Shown here: piece by piece, positions 17,241 to 26,074 of the stretch
How the letters are laid out: each line of letters starts with the position of its first letter
Position numbering within the stretch: position 1 is the first letter of the stretch
Assembly (NCBI GenBank): GCA_965215025.1
Contig: CBDCCV010000001.1
Location: forward strand, 1,984,001 to 2,048,000
Reading direction: 5' to 3'
Origin: CBDCCV01 sp965215025
GTDB lineage: Bacteria > Bacteroidota > Rhodothermia > Rhodothermales > Salinibacteraceae
Length of the DNA stretch: 64,000 bases
Made by a program: the position numbers and the translations under genes
The notes under the pieces: model-generated
Told to the model about the DNA's origin: nothing
Seen by the model: only the letters and a program-made list of their open reading frames with translations
Databases searched by the model: none

Positions 17241-18683
17241 ATGCCTGACATCACATTCGGTACCGACGGCTGGCGCGCGGTCGTGGCCGAGGGTTACACG
17301 TTCGAGAACCTGGAGCGCGTGGCGCGCGCCACCGCCGCGTGGCTGCGCTCCGCCGGCGCCGAGGCGCCGAAGATCGCGCTCGGCCACGACGCGCGCTTCA
17401 TGGGCCGCCGCTTTGCCGAGCACGTCGCCCGCGTCTTTGCCGACGAGGGCGCCACGGTGCTTCTCGGCGAGACGATCACGGCCACGCCTGCCATCAGCTG
17501 GGCCACGAAGGCGTTTTCGTGCGACGCCGGCATCGTCATCACCGCGAGCCACAACCCGCCCGAGTACAACGGCTTCAAGATCAAGGCGCCTTTTGGCGGT
17601 CCGGCGTTCCCGGCCACCGTCGCCGCAGTGGAGAAGCGCATCGCGCCCGCGCCGGAGCGGGCCAGAGGCAAAGCGCTCCCGGCTTTCGGCGCGCTTGTGG
17701 AAGAGGGGATCGTCACGCTGCACGACCTGCGCGCGGCGTACCTCGACGTCCTGCGCGAGTGCATCGACACGGAGGCCATCGCCGCAGCGGATCTGCGCGT
17801 CGCGCACGACGCCATGTACGGCGCGGGGCAGGGCCTCGTCTCGGCGCTCATCGGCCACAGCAACGTGGTCGAACTCCACAGTGAGTTCAACCCCGGCTTT
17901 GGCGGCATGGCGCCCGAACCCATCGAGCGCAACTTGGAGGAGCTTTCCGAAGCGGTCGTCCGCGAGGGCTGCGCCTGCGGCCTCGCCAACGACGGCGACG
18001 CCGACCGCATCGGCATGTTCGACGAAGGGGGGCGCTTCGTCTCCTCGCACGAGATCCTGGCGCTCCTCGTCAAGTACCTCCACGAGGAGCGCGGCCTCTC
18101 CGGCACCGTGGTGAAGACCTTTTCCACGACGCATCTCCTGGACAAGATGGGCGGCAAGTACGGCCTCGAGGTCGAGACCACGCCCATCGGCTTTAAGCAC
18201 ATCGCGCCGAAGATGGTCGAGGGTGACGTCCTCGTAGGCGGCGAGGAGTCGGGCGGGATCGCGGCAAAAGGGCACCTGCCCGAGCGTGACGGCATCTACA
18301 TTGGCCTGCTTATTGTGGAGATGATGGTGCGCCGCGCGAAGAAGCTTTCCGAACTCGTCGCGGAGCTGTACCAGGAGTTCGGCCCGCACCACCAGTACCG
18401 CGACGACCTCCGCACGACGGATGCGCAAAAAGAAAAAGCGCTCGACCGATTAGAGCGCGAGGGCGGCCTGGACGAGGTGGCCGGCCACGCCGTCGAACGC
18501 CTCGACACGCTCGACGGCTACAAGCACATCACCGACAACGGATGGCTTTTGGTGCGCCCCTCGGGCACCGAGCCGGTTCTGCGCATTTATTCTGAGGCCG
18601 AGACGCCCGACGCCGCCCGCGCGCTCGTCAAGGACGCCGCGCAGCAGCTCGGCCTGGCCGAGGCGGCCGAAAGCGCCGCTTGA
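17241..18683 (+). CDS. Phosphoglucomutase/phosphomannomutase family protein
   Basis: A 480-residue alpha-D-phosphohexomutase that interconverts sugar 1- and 6-phosphates. FGTDGWRA opens domain 1, the catalytic phosphoserine is Ser103 in TASHNPPEYNG, the metal loop is DGDADRIGM, the sugar-binding loop is GGEESGGIA, and the phosphate-binding loop RPSGTEPVLRIYSE lies in domain 4. The length fits the bacterial family. The frame is open from 17163 and an upstream ATG would add 26 basic and Pro/Ala-rich residues; ATG 17241 is preferred because homology starts there. Glucose or mannose specificity cannot be read from sequence alone. Confidence 0.92.
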   Translation: MPDITFGTDGWRAVVAEGYTFENLERVARATAAWLRSAGAEAPKIALGHDARFMGRRFAEHVARVFADEGATVLLGETITATPAISWATKAFSCDAGIVITASHNPPEYNGFKIKAPFGGPAFPATVAAVEKRIAPAPERARGKALPAFGALVEEGIVTLHDLRAAYLDVLRECIDTEAIAAADLRVAHDAMYGAGQGLVSALIGHSNVVELHSEFNPGFGGMAPEPIERNLEELSEAVVREGCACGLANDGDADRIGMFDEGGRFVSSHEILALLVKYLHEERGLSGTVVKTFSTTHLLDKMGGKYGLEVETTPIGFKHIAPKMVEGDVLVGGEESGGIAAKGHLPERDGIYIGLLIVEMMVRRAKKLSELVAELYQEFGPHHQYRDDLRTTDAQKEKALDRLEREGGLDEVAGHAVERLDTLDGYKHITDNGWLLVRPSGTEPVLRIYSEAETPDAARALVKDAAQQLGLAEAAESAA

Positions 18684-18718
18684 GAGACGCCGCTCTCCCC
18701 ACCGCACTTCTTTCTTCG

Positions 18719-19852
18719 ATGTCGTTTTTCAGCACAGCGCCTCTGTCTGCTCTGCCTCGGCGTGCTTTTCTTACGGCGGCGCTCTTTGTGGCGTTCGTCT
18801 GGGCGCCGGCGCCGGTGCTTGCGCAGCAGCCGGCGCCGCCGGAAACGCTCTCCGTGGCCTCGGCTTGGATCGTCCCAGCGCCGGCGCGCGCGCTCGACAC
18901 CGCTCGGGCGAGCCGTGCAAGGCCCGCCGCTCGCGCCGCCAGCCGGACGGCGCAGCCCTTCCGCCCGGCGCGCTTCTGGCTCGGCGTAGGCGGCATCGCC
19001 GCCGCCGACGTGCCGGTGATGATCGGCCTGAGCCAGATCTGGTACGGCGACGGGGGGACGACCTCCTTCCGCTGGTACAGCGAGGCGCAGCACGAGGAGC
19101 CGGACCCGACGCCGCAGTACGACCGCGGCTGGGTGGACGACTGGTTCGAGTGGAAGCAACAGGACAAGCTCGGGCACCTGCTCGTCTCGTGGCAGATCGC
19201 CAAAGGGATTGGCGCGTACGGGCGGTGGTCGGGGCTGTCGCGCACGCAATCGGCCCTGTTCGGGGGGGCGGTGAGCGCACTTTTTATGTCGCAGATCGAG
19301 GTCTTCGACGGGCACTCGGTGAACGAGGACGGGGCCTCGCGCACGGACCTTTTGGCGAACGCAGCGGGCGGCTTCCTGGGCAGCTTGCAGGTGGCCTATC
19401 CGGAAAAGCTGGACTGGTTTGCGATGAAGTACTCCTACCACCGCTCGCCGTACTACGGGAACCCTTACACGGGGCCGGCCGGGAACGGCCTCGGGAGCTA
19501 CGTGGGCAACGCCATCAAGGACTACGACGGCATCTCGTACTGGCTCGTCCTCCGGCCCGACGAGTTGCTGAATGAGCGTTACGCCGAGCGGTGGCCGGAC
19601 TGGCTGGGCCTGGCCGTCGGCCACAGCGCTACGGGGCTGGGCTTCCCGAAGTCCGGGGGGAACGGCTTCCCGGAGCACCGGCGGCAGCTTTTCATCGGCC
19701 CGGACATTGACGTCCTGCGCAGCGAGTTTCTCGAAGAATGGGACGTGCCCAAGCCGTTGCGCGCCGTGGCGGACGTGCTCTCTTTCCTGCGCGTCCCGGC
19801 GCCCGCGCTCCAGCTCACGCCCGAGGTGAAGTGGTACTGGGTGTTTTACTGA
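18719..19852 (+). CDS. DUF2279-type exported protein
   Basis: A 377-residue protein with a signal peptide (MSFFSTAPLSALPRRAFLTA onward, cleavage near VLAQQ) and a Pro/Ala/Arg-rich linker. The conserved part includes WYGDGGTTSFRWYSE, WKQQDKLGHLLVSW and a DGHSVNEDGAS segment, then repeated aromatic and Gly-rich strands. It resembles DUF2279 (YfiM-like) envelope proteins of unknown function. The frame opens at 18680 within the end of the mutase gene, but ATG 18719 gives the cleaner signal peptide. Confidence 0.68.
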   Translation: MSFFSTAPLSALPRRAFLTAALFVAFVWAPAPVLAQQPAPPETLSVASAWIVPAPARALDTARASRARPAARAASRTAQPFRPARFWLGVGGIAAADVPVMIGLSQIWYGDGGTTSFRWYSEAQHEEPDPTPQYDRGWVDDWFEWKQQDKLGHLLVSWQIAKGIGAYGRWSGLSRTQSALFGGAVSALFMSQIEVFDGHSVNEDGASRTDLLANAAGGFLGSLQVAYPEKLDWFAMKYSYHRSPYYGNPYTGPAGNGLGSYVGNAIKDYDGISYWLVLRPDELLNERYAERWPDWLGLAVGHSATGLGFPKSGGNGFPEHRRQLFIGPDIDVLRSEFLEEWDVPKPLRAVADVLSFLRVPAPALQLTPEVKWYWVFY

Positions 19853-19931
19853 GAGGGCCGAGGGAACGGCGGGTGGGAAAGCGGGTGCGTAGGGGGCAAC
19901 CGCTCAACCGCCGCCTCGGAGGAACCTGACG

Positions 19932-20900
19932 ATGAAACGCCTGCTGCCTTTTCTGCTCTTCGCCTGCCTCGCGTGGAGCGGCGCGGCGCCAGAGGCGGAC
20001 CTGCTGCTCGTCGCCAACAAAGCGGGCGACACGCTCTTCTTCGTAGACGCCGAGACGCTGGCCGTCGTGGACTCCGTGGCGACCGGACGCGGGCCGCACG
20101 AGGTGGCCGTGTCGCCCGACGGCCGCCGCGCCTACGTGGCGAACTACGAGCGCGATCCGGGCAGCATCTCCGTGATTGACGCGGAGGCGCGGCGCGAGGC
20201 GGAGCGCTTTTCCGTGGCGCCGCACAGCCGTCCGCACGGCCTCGCCCTCAGCCCGGACGCGGCGACGCTCTACGCCACCGTCGAGGGCAGCGGGTCCGTC
20301 ATCGCCATGGATGCGGCGACGGGTGAGGTCGAGCAGGCCATCGAGACGGGGCAGGACGTCACGCACATGCTCGCGCTGGCGCCGGACGCGCGGAAGCTCT
20401 ACGCCTCCAACCTCGGCAGCGGCACGGTGACGGCCATCGACCTCGAAAAAGGCGCTGTCGTCAAGCACATCCCCACGGGCGCGGGCGCCGAGGGCATCGA
20501 CGTGACGCCCGGCGGCGAGGAGGTCTGGGTCACCAACCGCGCCGACGACACGGTTTCAATCATTGAGGTGACGAGTGACAGCGTCGTGGCCACGCTGCCG
20601 GCTGAGGGGTTCCCCATCCGCGTCAAGATCACGCCGGACGGGCGGCGGGCGCTCGTCTCCTGCGCTGAGGCCGGCGAGGTGGCCGTCTACGACGTGGCCG
20701 CCCGCGAAGGAATTGCGCGCATCGCCACGGGCGCGGCGCCCATCGGCATCCTCATCGCGCCGGACGGAGGGCGCGCCTTCGTCGCCAACTCGGAGGACGA
20801 CACCGTGGCCGTGCTCGACCTCGAAACGCTGGTGGTGACGGGCACGGTTCGGACTGGCGACACGCCGGACGGGCTGGGCTTCGCGGCGGCGGCGCGGTAG
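19932..20900 (+). CDS. YVTN-repeat beta-propeller protein (YncE-like)
   Basis: A 322-residue secreted protein with signal peptide MKRLLPFLLFACLAWSGAAP. It is built of about seven blades of roughly 42 residues with repeated patterns such as SPDGRRAYVANY, SVIDAE, APDARKLYASN, TPGGEEVWVTNRADDTVS and APDGGRAFVANSEDDTVAVLD. This is the 40-residue YVTN propeller found in periplasmic and surface proteins, where it mediates binding rather than catalysis. The ligand is unknown. Purine-rich GGAGGAAC lies just before ATG 19932. It stands alone on the plus strand and converges with the pseudouridine synthase gene. Confidence 0.88.
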   Translation: MKRLLPFLLFACLAWSGAAPEADLLLVANKAGDTLFFVDAETLAVVDSVATGRGPHEVAVSPDGRRAYVANYERDPGSISVIDAEARREAERFSVAPHSRPHGLALSPDAATLYATVEGSGSVIAMDAATGEVEQAIETGQDVTHMLALAPDARKLYASNLGSGTVTAIDLEKGAVVKHIPTGAGAEGIDVTPGGEEVWVTNRADDTVSIIEVTSDSVVATLPAEGFPIRVKITPDGRRALVSCAEAGEVAVYDVAAREGIARIATGAAPIGILIAPDGGRAFVANSEDDTVAVLDLETLVVTGTVRTGDTPDGLGFAAAAR

Positions 20901-21058
20901 GCGCCTGGACTGGAAGAAAGAAGCATTGTGACTCAGCGCCCGAGCTGCCGGCCCTTGGCGGCCCCGGCGAACCGCCCACCCAGGCTCTGCGCAGTGCTGC
21001 TCCAAAAAGCACGGGTCCGTCTCGCCGAAAGCTGCCGGGGCGACTGAAGCGCGGCAGG

Positions 21059-21748
21059 CTACGCGGCAGCCAAGAGGCGCTGTGTTTCCGTCTCGAAACG
21101 CCCGCCCCACGCGGCCGGCGGCGGCGCGGCGAAGGTGAGCATCTCGCGCCGGACCGGGTGCTCCAGGCGGAGGAGGTAGGCGTGCAGGGCCAGGTTCTGC
21201 CCGTCGAGTTCGCGCGTGGCGCCGTGGCGCAGATCGCCCAGGATGGGAAAGCCGCGCGCGGAGAGCTGGATGCGGATCTGGTGCGGGCGGCCCGTCTTAA
21301 GGCGCACCATCACCAGGCTTAGCCCGGCGGCGGCGTCCTGCGCGAGGGCCTGGTAGCTCAGCTCGGCGCGCTTGCCGGCGGGGTGGTCGGGCGGCACGCG
21401 GCGGATCGTCTCGTTCTCTTTGGCGATGTAGTCGATGCACGTTTCCATCCCTGAGCACGCGCCCTCGACGATGGCGAGGTAGCGCTTCTCGGGCAGGCGC
21501 CGGCGGAACTGCTCGGCGAGGCGCCGCGCCGCCTTCGACGTGCGCGCGAGCACCATCACGCCCGAGGCCGGCCGGTCAAGCCGGTGCACGAGGCCGAGGT
21601 ACGCCTCGCCCGACTTGCCGAATCTTTCCTTCAGGAACGCCTTCCCCTCGGAGAGCACGTCGGCGTCGCCCGTGCGGTCGGCCTGCGCGAGCAGCCCCGG
21701 CGGCTTATCGATGACGAGGAGGTGGTTGTCCAGGTGCAGAACGGTCAT
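21059..21748 (-). CDS. RluA-family pseudouridine synthase
   Basis: A 229-residue RluA/RluC/RluD-type RNA pseudouridine synthase. The opening LHLDNHLLVIDKPPGLLAQ is followed by the catalytic HRLDRPASG (Asp is the nucleophile), ARTSKAA, KRYLAIVEG and KTGRPHQIRIQLSARGFPILGD. There is no N-terminal S4 domain, so it is one of the short forms; the rRNA or tRNA target cannot be told from this. It converges with the YVTN gene. Confidence 0.92.
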   Translation of the reverse strand: MTVLHLDNHLLVIDKPPGLLAQADRTGDADVLSEGKAFLKERFGKSGEAYLGLVHRLDRPASGVMVLARTSKAARRLAEQFRRRLPEKRYLAIVEGACSGMETCIDYIAKENETIRRVPPDHPAGKRAELSYQALAQDAAAGLSLVMVRLKTGRPHQIRIQLSARGFPILGDLRHGATRELDGQNLALHAYLLRLEHPVRREMLTFAAPPPAAWGGRFETETQRLLAAA

Positions 21749-21787
21749 TCGGGGGGACGGGGTGACGGAGAACGGGTAGGGGAGCGG

Positions 21788-21864
21788 TTGATCGTAGATA
21801 GTGGATCGTAAATGGTAAGACGCTGCGCAGTAGGACGATTAACCATCTACCATCTACGACCTTC
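21788..21864. repeat. Intergenic imperfect inverted repeat
   Basis: Between the pseudouridine synthase and DUF4864 genes, a left arm reading GATCGTAGATAGTGG with CGTAAATGGT is mirrored by a right arm containing AACCATCTACCATCTACGAC. The pairing is imperfect. Similar TAGATT/AAATCTAAAATCC scraps occur near 13.77 and 15.59 kb, suggesting a degenerate intergenic repeat. Confidence 0.5.
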
Positions 21865-21894
21865 CCTTTCTCCCATTCCCAACCCCCCCCTTTC

Positions 21895-22410
21895 TCAAAT
21901 CCGCGTTTCGCCGCTGGGCGCCTCGCCGAGGGGGACGCGCTCGACGCCGTCGGTCATCCAGCAGCCGGCCCAGGGGCCGCCGCGCTGCTTCGAGAGCGTG
22001 AAGACGTAGCCGGCGCGCTCGCCGTCCGGGCCGGTGAGGATCACGGGCTGCTGCGCCACGCGGCCCTCGGCCAAGGCGCGCCCCTCGCCGTAGCGCGCTG
22101 CCGTGTGGTCGATCATCGGCTTGTAGACGGGGTTGTTCACCAGGGCGATAAAGCGGCGCAGCGGACCCGTAGCGCGGCGGTTGGCCGGCGAGGCGAAATG
22201 GAAGGCCGTCTCGATGCCGGCGTTCTCATACGGTGTGTCGTTCTCGGCGAGCGCTTCGAGCTGGAGGCGCACCACTTCCTCCGGCGCAAGCTCCGGCGTG
22301 GGCGCGGGCCGCGCGCTCGAAGAATCCGGCGCGGCGCGCTGCTGCGCCTCGGCGGTTTGGGGCGCGAAGACCAGGATGAGCACGGCAAGCATCCAGACGA
22401 AGCGTTTCAT
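21895..22410 (-). CDS. DUF4864 exported protein
   Basis: A 171-residue protein starting at CAT 22408-22410 with signal peptide MKRFVWMLAVLILVFAP and cleavage near AEAQQ. After a Pro/Ala/Ser-rich linker it shows the DUF4864 pattern: VVRLQLEALAENDTPYENAGIETAF, FASPANR, FIALVNNPVYKPM and a closing QRGGPWAGCWMTDGV. DUF4864 has no known activity. It lies 66 bases downstream of hemE on the same strand and may share its transcript. Confidence 0.78.
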   Translation of the reverse strand: MKRFVWMLAVLILVFAPQTAEAQQRAAPDSSSARPAPTPELAPEEVVRLQLEALAENDTPYENAGIETAFHFASPANRRATGPLRRFIALVNNPVYKPMIDHTAARYGEGRALAEGRVAQQPVILTGPDGERAGYVFTLSKQRGGPWAGCWMTDGVERVPLGEAPSGETRI

Positions 22411-22476
22411 CGCAGAGGGTCTCAGGCGGGTTCGCAAAAACGAAGGCTGGGGTTTTTCTCTCTTCTCCGCGCTCGC

Positions 22477-23547
22477 TCACCCGTTCACCCGCTCCCCCGC
22501 AGCGGAGAGCGCGCGCACGGCCTCGATGAAGGCGCGGGCATGCTCGGGGTCGTGGTCCGGGTGCATCCCGTGGCCGAGGTTGGCGATGTGGCCGCGCGGC
22601 CCGAAGCCTTCGAGCATGGCGCGCACGGCCTCGCGGATTTTTTCGGGCGCGGCGTAGAGCGCGCACGGGTCGAGGTTGCCCTGGAGCGCGGCCTGCCCGC
22701 CTACGATCTCGCGCGCTTCTCGGGGGTCCATCGTCCAGTCCAGGCTGATGACGTCGTAGGCCGTCGTAGCGAGGTCGCTCAGGGCGTAAGGCGCGTCTTT
22801 GGCAAAGACGATCTTCGGCACCTCCGGGTGCGCCTTCTTGACGCGCGCGGCGATCTCCGAAAGGTACGGCAGCGCGAACGTGCGGAAGGTTTCCGGCCCC
22901 AGAAGACCCGCCCACGAGTCGAACACCTGCACCGCCTGCGCGCCCGCCTCAATCTGCCCGACGAGGTAGTCCGCGCACACGTCGGTGATCCGCTGCAAAA
23001 GCGCGCGGCTCTCTTCGGGGTGGCGCCAGAGCCAGGCGCGCGCGCGGGAGAAGCTTTTCGAGCCGCCGCCCTCGATCATGTACGCCATGAGCGTCCACGG
23101 CGCCCCGCAAAAGCCGATGAGCGGCACGCGCCCTTCGAGACGTCGGCGCGTGAGCGTGAGCGCTTCGTAGACGTGGCCGAGGGCCTTGTCCAAGTCCGGC
23201 TCCGTGAGGCGGCGCATCTCCTCGGGCGTGTCGAGCGGATCGGGGAAGTGCGGCCCTTTGCCGGGCACCATTTGCACCTCCAGGCCCAGCGCCTGCGGGA
23301 TGACGAGGATGTCACTAAAGATGATGGCGGCGTCGAGCGGGAAGCGCTCAATGGGCTGGAGCGTGACCTCGGCGGCCAGGTCCGGCGTTTGGACCACGTC
23401 GAAGAAGGCGTGCTCGGCGCGCAGGGCGCGGTACTCGGGCAGGTAGCGCCCGGCCTGGCGCATCATCCACACGGGCGTGCGCTCGGTCTGCTCCCGGCGC
23501 GCGGCGCGGAGGAGGAGGTCGTTCTGGAGCGCGGGAAAGTCAGGCAT
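22477..23547 (-). CDS. hemE: Uroporphyrinogen decarboxylase HemE
   Basis: A 356-residue cytosolic enzyme that decarboxylates the four acetate side chains of uroporphyrinogen III to coproporphyrinogen III in haem synthesis. The signature WMMRQAGRYLPEYRALR is at the N-terminus, with FSDILVIPQALG, GFCGAPWTLMAYMIEGG, QVFDSWAGLL and GNLDPCALYA further in. The length is standard and the frame complete. A ParE-like remnant ends exactly at its start region, so the promoter region has been invaded by accessory sequence. DUF4864 follows. Confidence 0.96.
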   Translation of the reverse strand: MPDFPALQNDLLLRAARREQTERTPVWMMRQAGRYLPEYRALRAEHAFFDVVQTPDLAAEVTLQPIERFPLDAAIIFSDILVIPQALGLEVQMVPGKGPHFPDPLDTPEEMRRLTEPDLDKALGHVYEALTLTRRRLEGRVPLIGFCGAPWTLMAYMIEGGGSKSFSRARAWLWRHPEESRALLQRITDVCADYLVGQIEAGAQAVQVFDSWAGLLGPETFRTFALPYLSEIAARVKKAHPEVPKIVFAKDAPYALSDLATTAYDVISLDWTMDPREAREIVGGQAALQGNLDPCALYAAPEKIREAVRAMLEGFGPRGHIANLGHGMHPDHDPEHARAFIEAVRALSAAGERVNG

Positions 23548-23755
23548 AGAAGGCAGTTGAGATGAAAAGCTGGCTCCGTATGAAGCCGATCAAACTACGC
23601 CAAAGCACGCTGCCGATGTCCCGGCTGCCATGCAGCACGCGGACGACCTCGACGCCGTCATCGAGTGGGCGGTAGAAGACCAGATAGCTGCCCACTGGCC
23701 AACGGCGCAGGCCGACCCTCCGGCCATGGCGTCGTCGCCGTTCGTTCAGAAGAAG
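23540..23755 (-). pseudogene. C-terminal remnant of a RelE/ParE-type toxin
   Basis: Read on the minus strand, this frame gives GLRRWPVGSYLVFYRPLDDG and then VEVVRVLHGSRDI, the conserved C-terminal half of ParE/RelE-type toxins. A TAG at 23756-23758 blocks the frame upstream and the N-terminal half is missing; the next gene ends at that point. After the match, the frame runs on without homology until it overlaps the hemE start codon. No antitoxin is adjacent. Confidence 0.75.
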
Positions 23756-24670
23756 CTACGACGAGGCGCCCTCGCCGTAGAGCGTCTCGCGCAGGAAGGC
23801 CGTCGTTTCGTCCCAGGCCTCGCGCGCGGCGTCGGGGACGTAGTTCTGGCCCGTGGGGTTGGCAAAGGCGTGGCCGGCGTTTTCGTAGACGTGCACCTCT
23901 ACGTCCTTGTTCAGGTCCTGGAGCGTGGTCTCGAACGCGCGCACCTCTTCAACGGGGATGCTCTGGTCCTCGCCGCCGAAGAGGGCCAGGAGGGGCATGT
24001 CGATCTTCTCAAGCTCTTGGCGCTCGGTGCTCTGCACGCGCCCGTAGTAGATCACGCCCGCGTCGAAGTCGCCGGGGAGCGCCACGGCGGCCTGGAGCGT
24101 CATCCCCCCGCCGAAGCACCAGCCCATCACGCCGATCTCGGTGGCGTCGAAGGTGGTCATCAGGTACTCGCGCGCGGAACCGATATTCTGGATCGCCGCT
24201 CGGCGGTCCTGCATGGCGCGGTCCACGAGGTCGCGCGCGGTCTCGGGCGAATCGGCCACCTGGCCGCCGTAGAGGTCCACGGCCAGGACGCGGTAACCTT
24301 CGCCGGCGAGGCGGCGGGCCATGGCCTCGATGTTGTCGTTCAGGCCCCACCACTCGTGGATGATGACGAGGGCGGGCAGCGCGCCCGTGGCCGGGTCCAT
24401 CCCCCGCGCTTCGAGCACGGAGTCGGGCCGCTCCGGCTCGGCGAGGTAGCCCTGCGCCGGGCCGTAGTCCACCTCCCGCGCCGTGACGGGGATGACCGGC
24501 TCGCGGACGGCGGGCGAGGCGGCGGTCGTGTCGCCAGCGTGTTGCTCAGCCATGCTGTCGGCGTAGGCGCCGTTCTCAGCGGATTCGTCTTCGGAGGCCT
24601 CGTCGGCGCAGCCGGTGGCGAGGAGGAGCAGAAGGGCAGCGAGCGCGAAGAGCGGGAAGCGGGCAGGCAT
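23756..24670 (-). CDS. Dienelactone hydrolase family lipoprotein
   Basis: A 304-residue alpha/beta hydrolase starting at CAT 24668-24670. The signal peptide ends in lipobox LATGC, so it is probably anchored in the envelope. An acidic linker is followed by the hydrolase fold with HEWWGLNDNIEAMARRLA, the nucleophile Cys in GVMGWCFGGG, Asp in LFGGEDQSIP and His in ENAGHAFANP, the Cys-Asp-His triad of dienelactone hydrolases. A lipoprotein form suggests work on extracytoplasmic substrates; the substrate is unknown. Its 3' end abuts the ParE remnant. Confidence 0.9.
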   Translation of the reverse strand: MPARFPLFALAALLLLLATGCADEASEDESAENGAYADSMAEQHAGDTTAASPAVREPVIPVTAREVDYGPAQGYLAEPERPDSVLEARGMDPATGALPALVIIHEWWGLNDNIEAMARRLAGEGYRVLAVDLYGGQVADSPETARDLVDRAMQDRRAAIQNIGSAREYLMTTFDATEIGVMGWCFGGGMTLQAAVALPGDFDAGVIYYGRVQSTERQELEKIDMPLLALFGGEDQSIPVEEVRAFETTLQDLNKDVEVHVYENAGHAFANPTGQNYVPDAAREAWDETTAFLRETLYGEGASS

Positions 24671-24776
24671 GGCGCGCGGGTGGGCGGAGAGCAGAGGGTG
24701 ACGGACCGGCGGGTGCGCTTCTGTGATAAGGTCCGGCGCGGACGTCGTTCCTCCTCGGCGCTTCGCGCTCAAGCGA

Positions 24777-25688
24777 TCAGCGCTGCAGCGATGAACGCGC
24801 CGCCTCGCTGCCCATCCGCCGCCCGCAGCGTGGGCACGTGCCGCCGTGGATGGGCACGCGCGCCTGGCCGCAGGGGCAGGTAGCGACCATCTCTTTCTGC
24901 TGTAGAGGCGCCTTGCAGCGCGCGCAGGATCGGGCGCGCGGATCGCTCACGTGGCGGCACTCGGGGCACTCGCCCGGCCTGAGAAACGGCGACTCGGCCA
25001 CGAGGCGGTGCAGGCGGCGGTGCGCCAAAAAGGCCAGTCCTAAGAGCACGGTCAGGGCCACCGTGGCGGCAGCCGTGCCGCCCAGGAAGAGCATGAAGTT
25101 GACGCCCGCGTGCGCAAGAGCGGCCAGCGCTACGGGCGCGGCCATGACGCGCCATCGGCGGCGCGCGGGGTAGACGAAGCGGGCGCGCGCCAGCCCGTAG
25201 CCCCACACGGCGGCGTAGGCCATGTGCGCCGGCACCGGCCAGAGGAAGCGCACCAGCAGCACCTCGTTGCCGAAGCGCAGCGCGTAGACCACGTTCTCCA
25301 ACGCGGCGAAGCCCAGGCCGACGGTCATCGCGTAGATCATCGCATCGATGGGTTCGTCGAAGTCGCCCCAGCGGAGGGTCGCCCACGTGCCGGCCACGGC
25401 CTTGCTGACCTCCTCGATGACGCCTACGGAGAGGCTCAGCGCCAGGAGCGCCATCACGGGCGCGGCGCGGGGTTCGTCCAAGACGGCGGCGCTCAGGCCG
25501 AGCGCATGAGCGGCCCCTTCGTTGAGGAGCGCCGCAGCGGCTACGCTCAGCCCGCCACCCAGGAGCATCACCTGCACCAGATGCCGCACGGACTCCGGCT
25601 CGATCCGGTCGTAGCGCCGCAGGAGGTACAGCCACGCGCCCGTCCCCAGCGCGACGGCAACGCTCAGCACGATGAGGCGGGAAAGCAT
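24777..25688 (-). CDS. PrsW-family intramembrane protease with C-terminal zinc ribbons
   Basis: A 303-residue membrane protein starting at CAT 25686-25688. About seven hydrophobic segments carry the PrsW signature: GVIEEVSKAVAG (EExxK), GFAALENVVYAL, PVPAHMAYA and a later His in AHAGVNFML. PrsW-type enzymes are glutamic intramembrane proteases, for example cleaving anti-sigma factors. After the last helix come about 75 soluble residues with two Cys4 zinc ribbons, CPEC..CARC and CPCG..CPRCG. The ribbons are an addition to the usual family and may bind a partner. No sigma or anti-sigma gene is adjacent. Confidence 0.82.
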   Translation of the reverse strand: MLSRLIVLSVAVALGTGAWLYLLRRYDRIEPESVRHLVQVMLLGGGLSVAAAALLNEGAAHALGLSAAVLDEPRAAPVMALLALSLSVGVIEEVSKAVAGTWATLRWGDFDEPIDAMIYAMTVGLGFAALENVVYALRFGNEVLLVRFLWPVPAHMAYAAVWGYGLARARFVYPARRRWRVMAAPVALAALAHAGVNFMLFLGGTAAATVALTVLLGLAFLAHRRLHRLVAESPFLRPGECPECRHVSDPRARSCARCKAPLQQKEMVATCPCGQARVPIHGGTCPRCGRRMGSEAARSSLQR

Positions 25689-26074
25689 AGGTGCAGGCCA
25701 ACAGAGCGGAGGAGGAGCGCCCAGGACTATGACGTGCTCAGGGCGGAACGGCACGAACTTTTGCTCAGGCGCAAGGTTCGGTGCAGGCCTCCCGCACAAA
25801 GGGTGCCACGCGCCTTTCTGCGGATTGGGTGCATTCTCGTTTGTTCGGGGATTCATCTACCCAGGGCACGAGCGCCCTTTCGATCTGCCAAGCCGTCTCT
25901 TATGCGGATTCAAAATGGTGATGTCGGTACGGGTGGCCTTGACCGCTGATAGCGACGAACGGCCTTTCGTCGCTACGGCGAGAAGAGCGGCTTCGCTGAA
26001 AACGAGTATCCCGACATTCCGAGATCAAGTCGGTATTAGAACCGCCTCTGCCGCGAACTGCCCCGCCCCAGCTG
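25689..26074. other. Intergenic stretch with one perfect hairpin
   Basis: This 386-base gap between divergent genes contains no supportable gene. It holds a perfect 9-bp inverted repeat, AGCGACGAA (25951-25959) and TTCGTCGCT (25966-25974), around a six-base loop without a T-tract. Promoters for both neighbours must lie here but none is clear. Confidence 0.5.

Noticed and set aside
22105..23565. Long plus-strand frame opposite hemE and DUF4864
   Set aside because: No recognisable domain and a composition expected from the reverse of a real gene.
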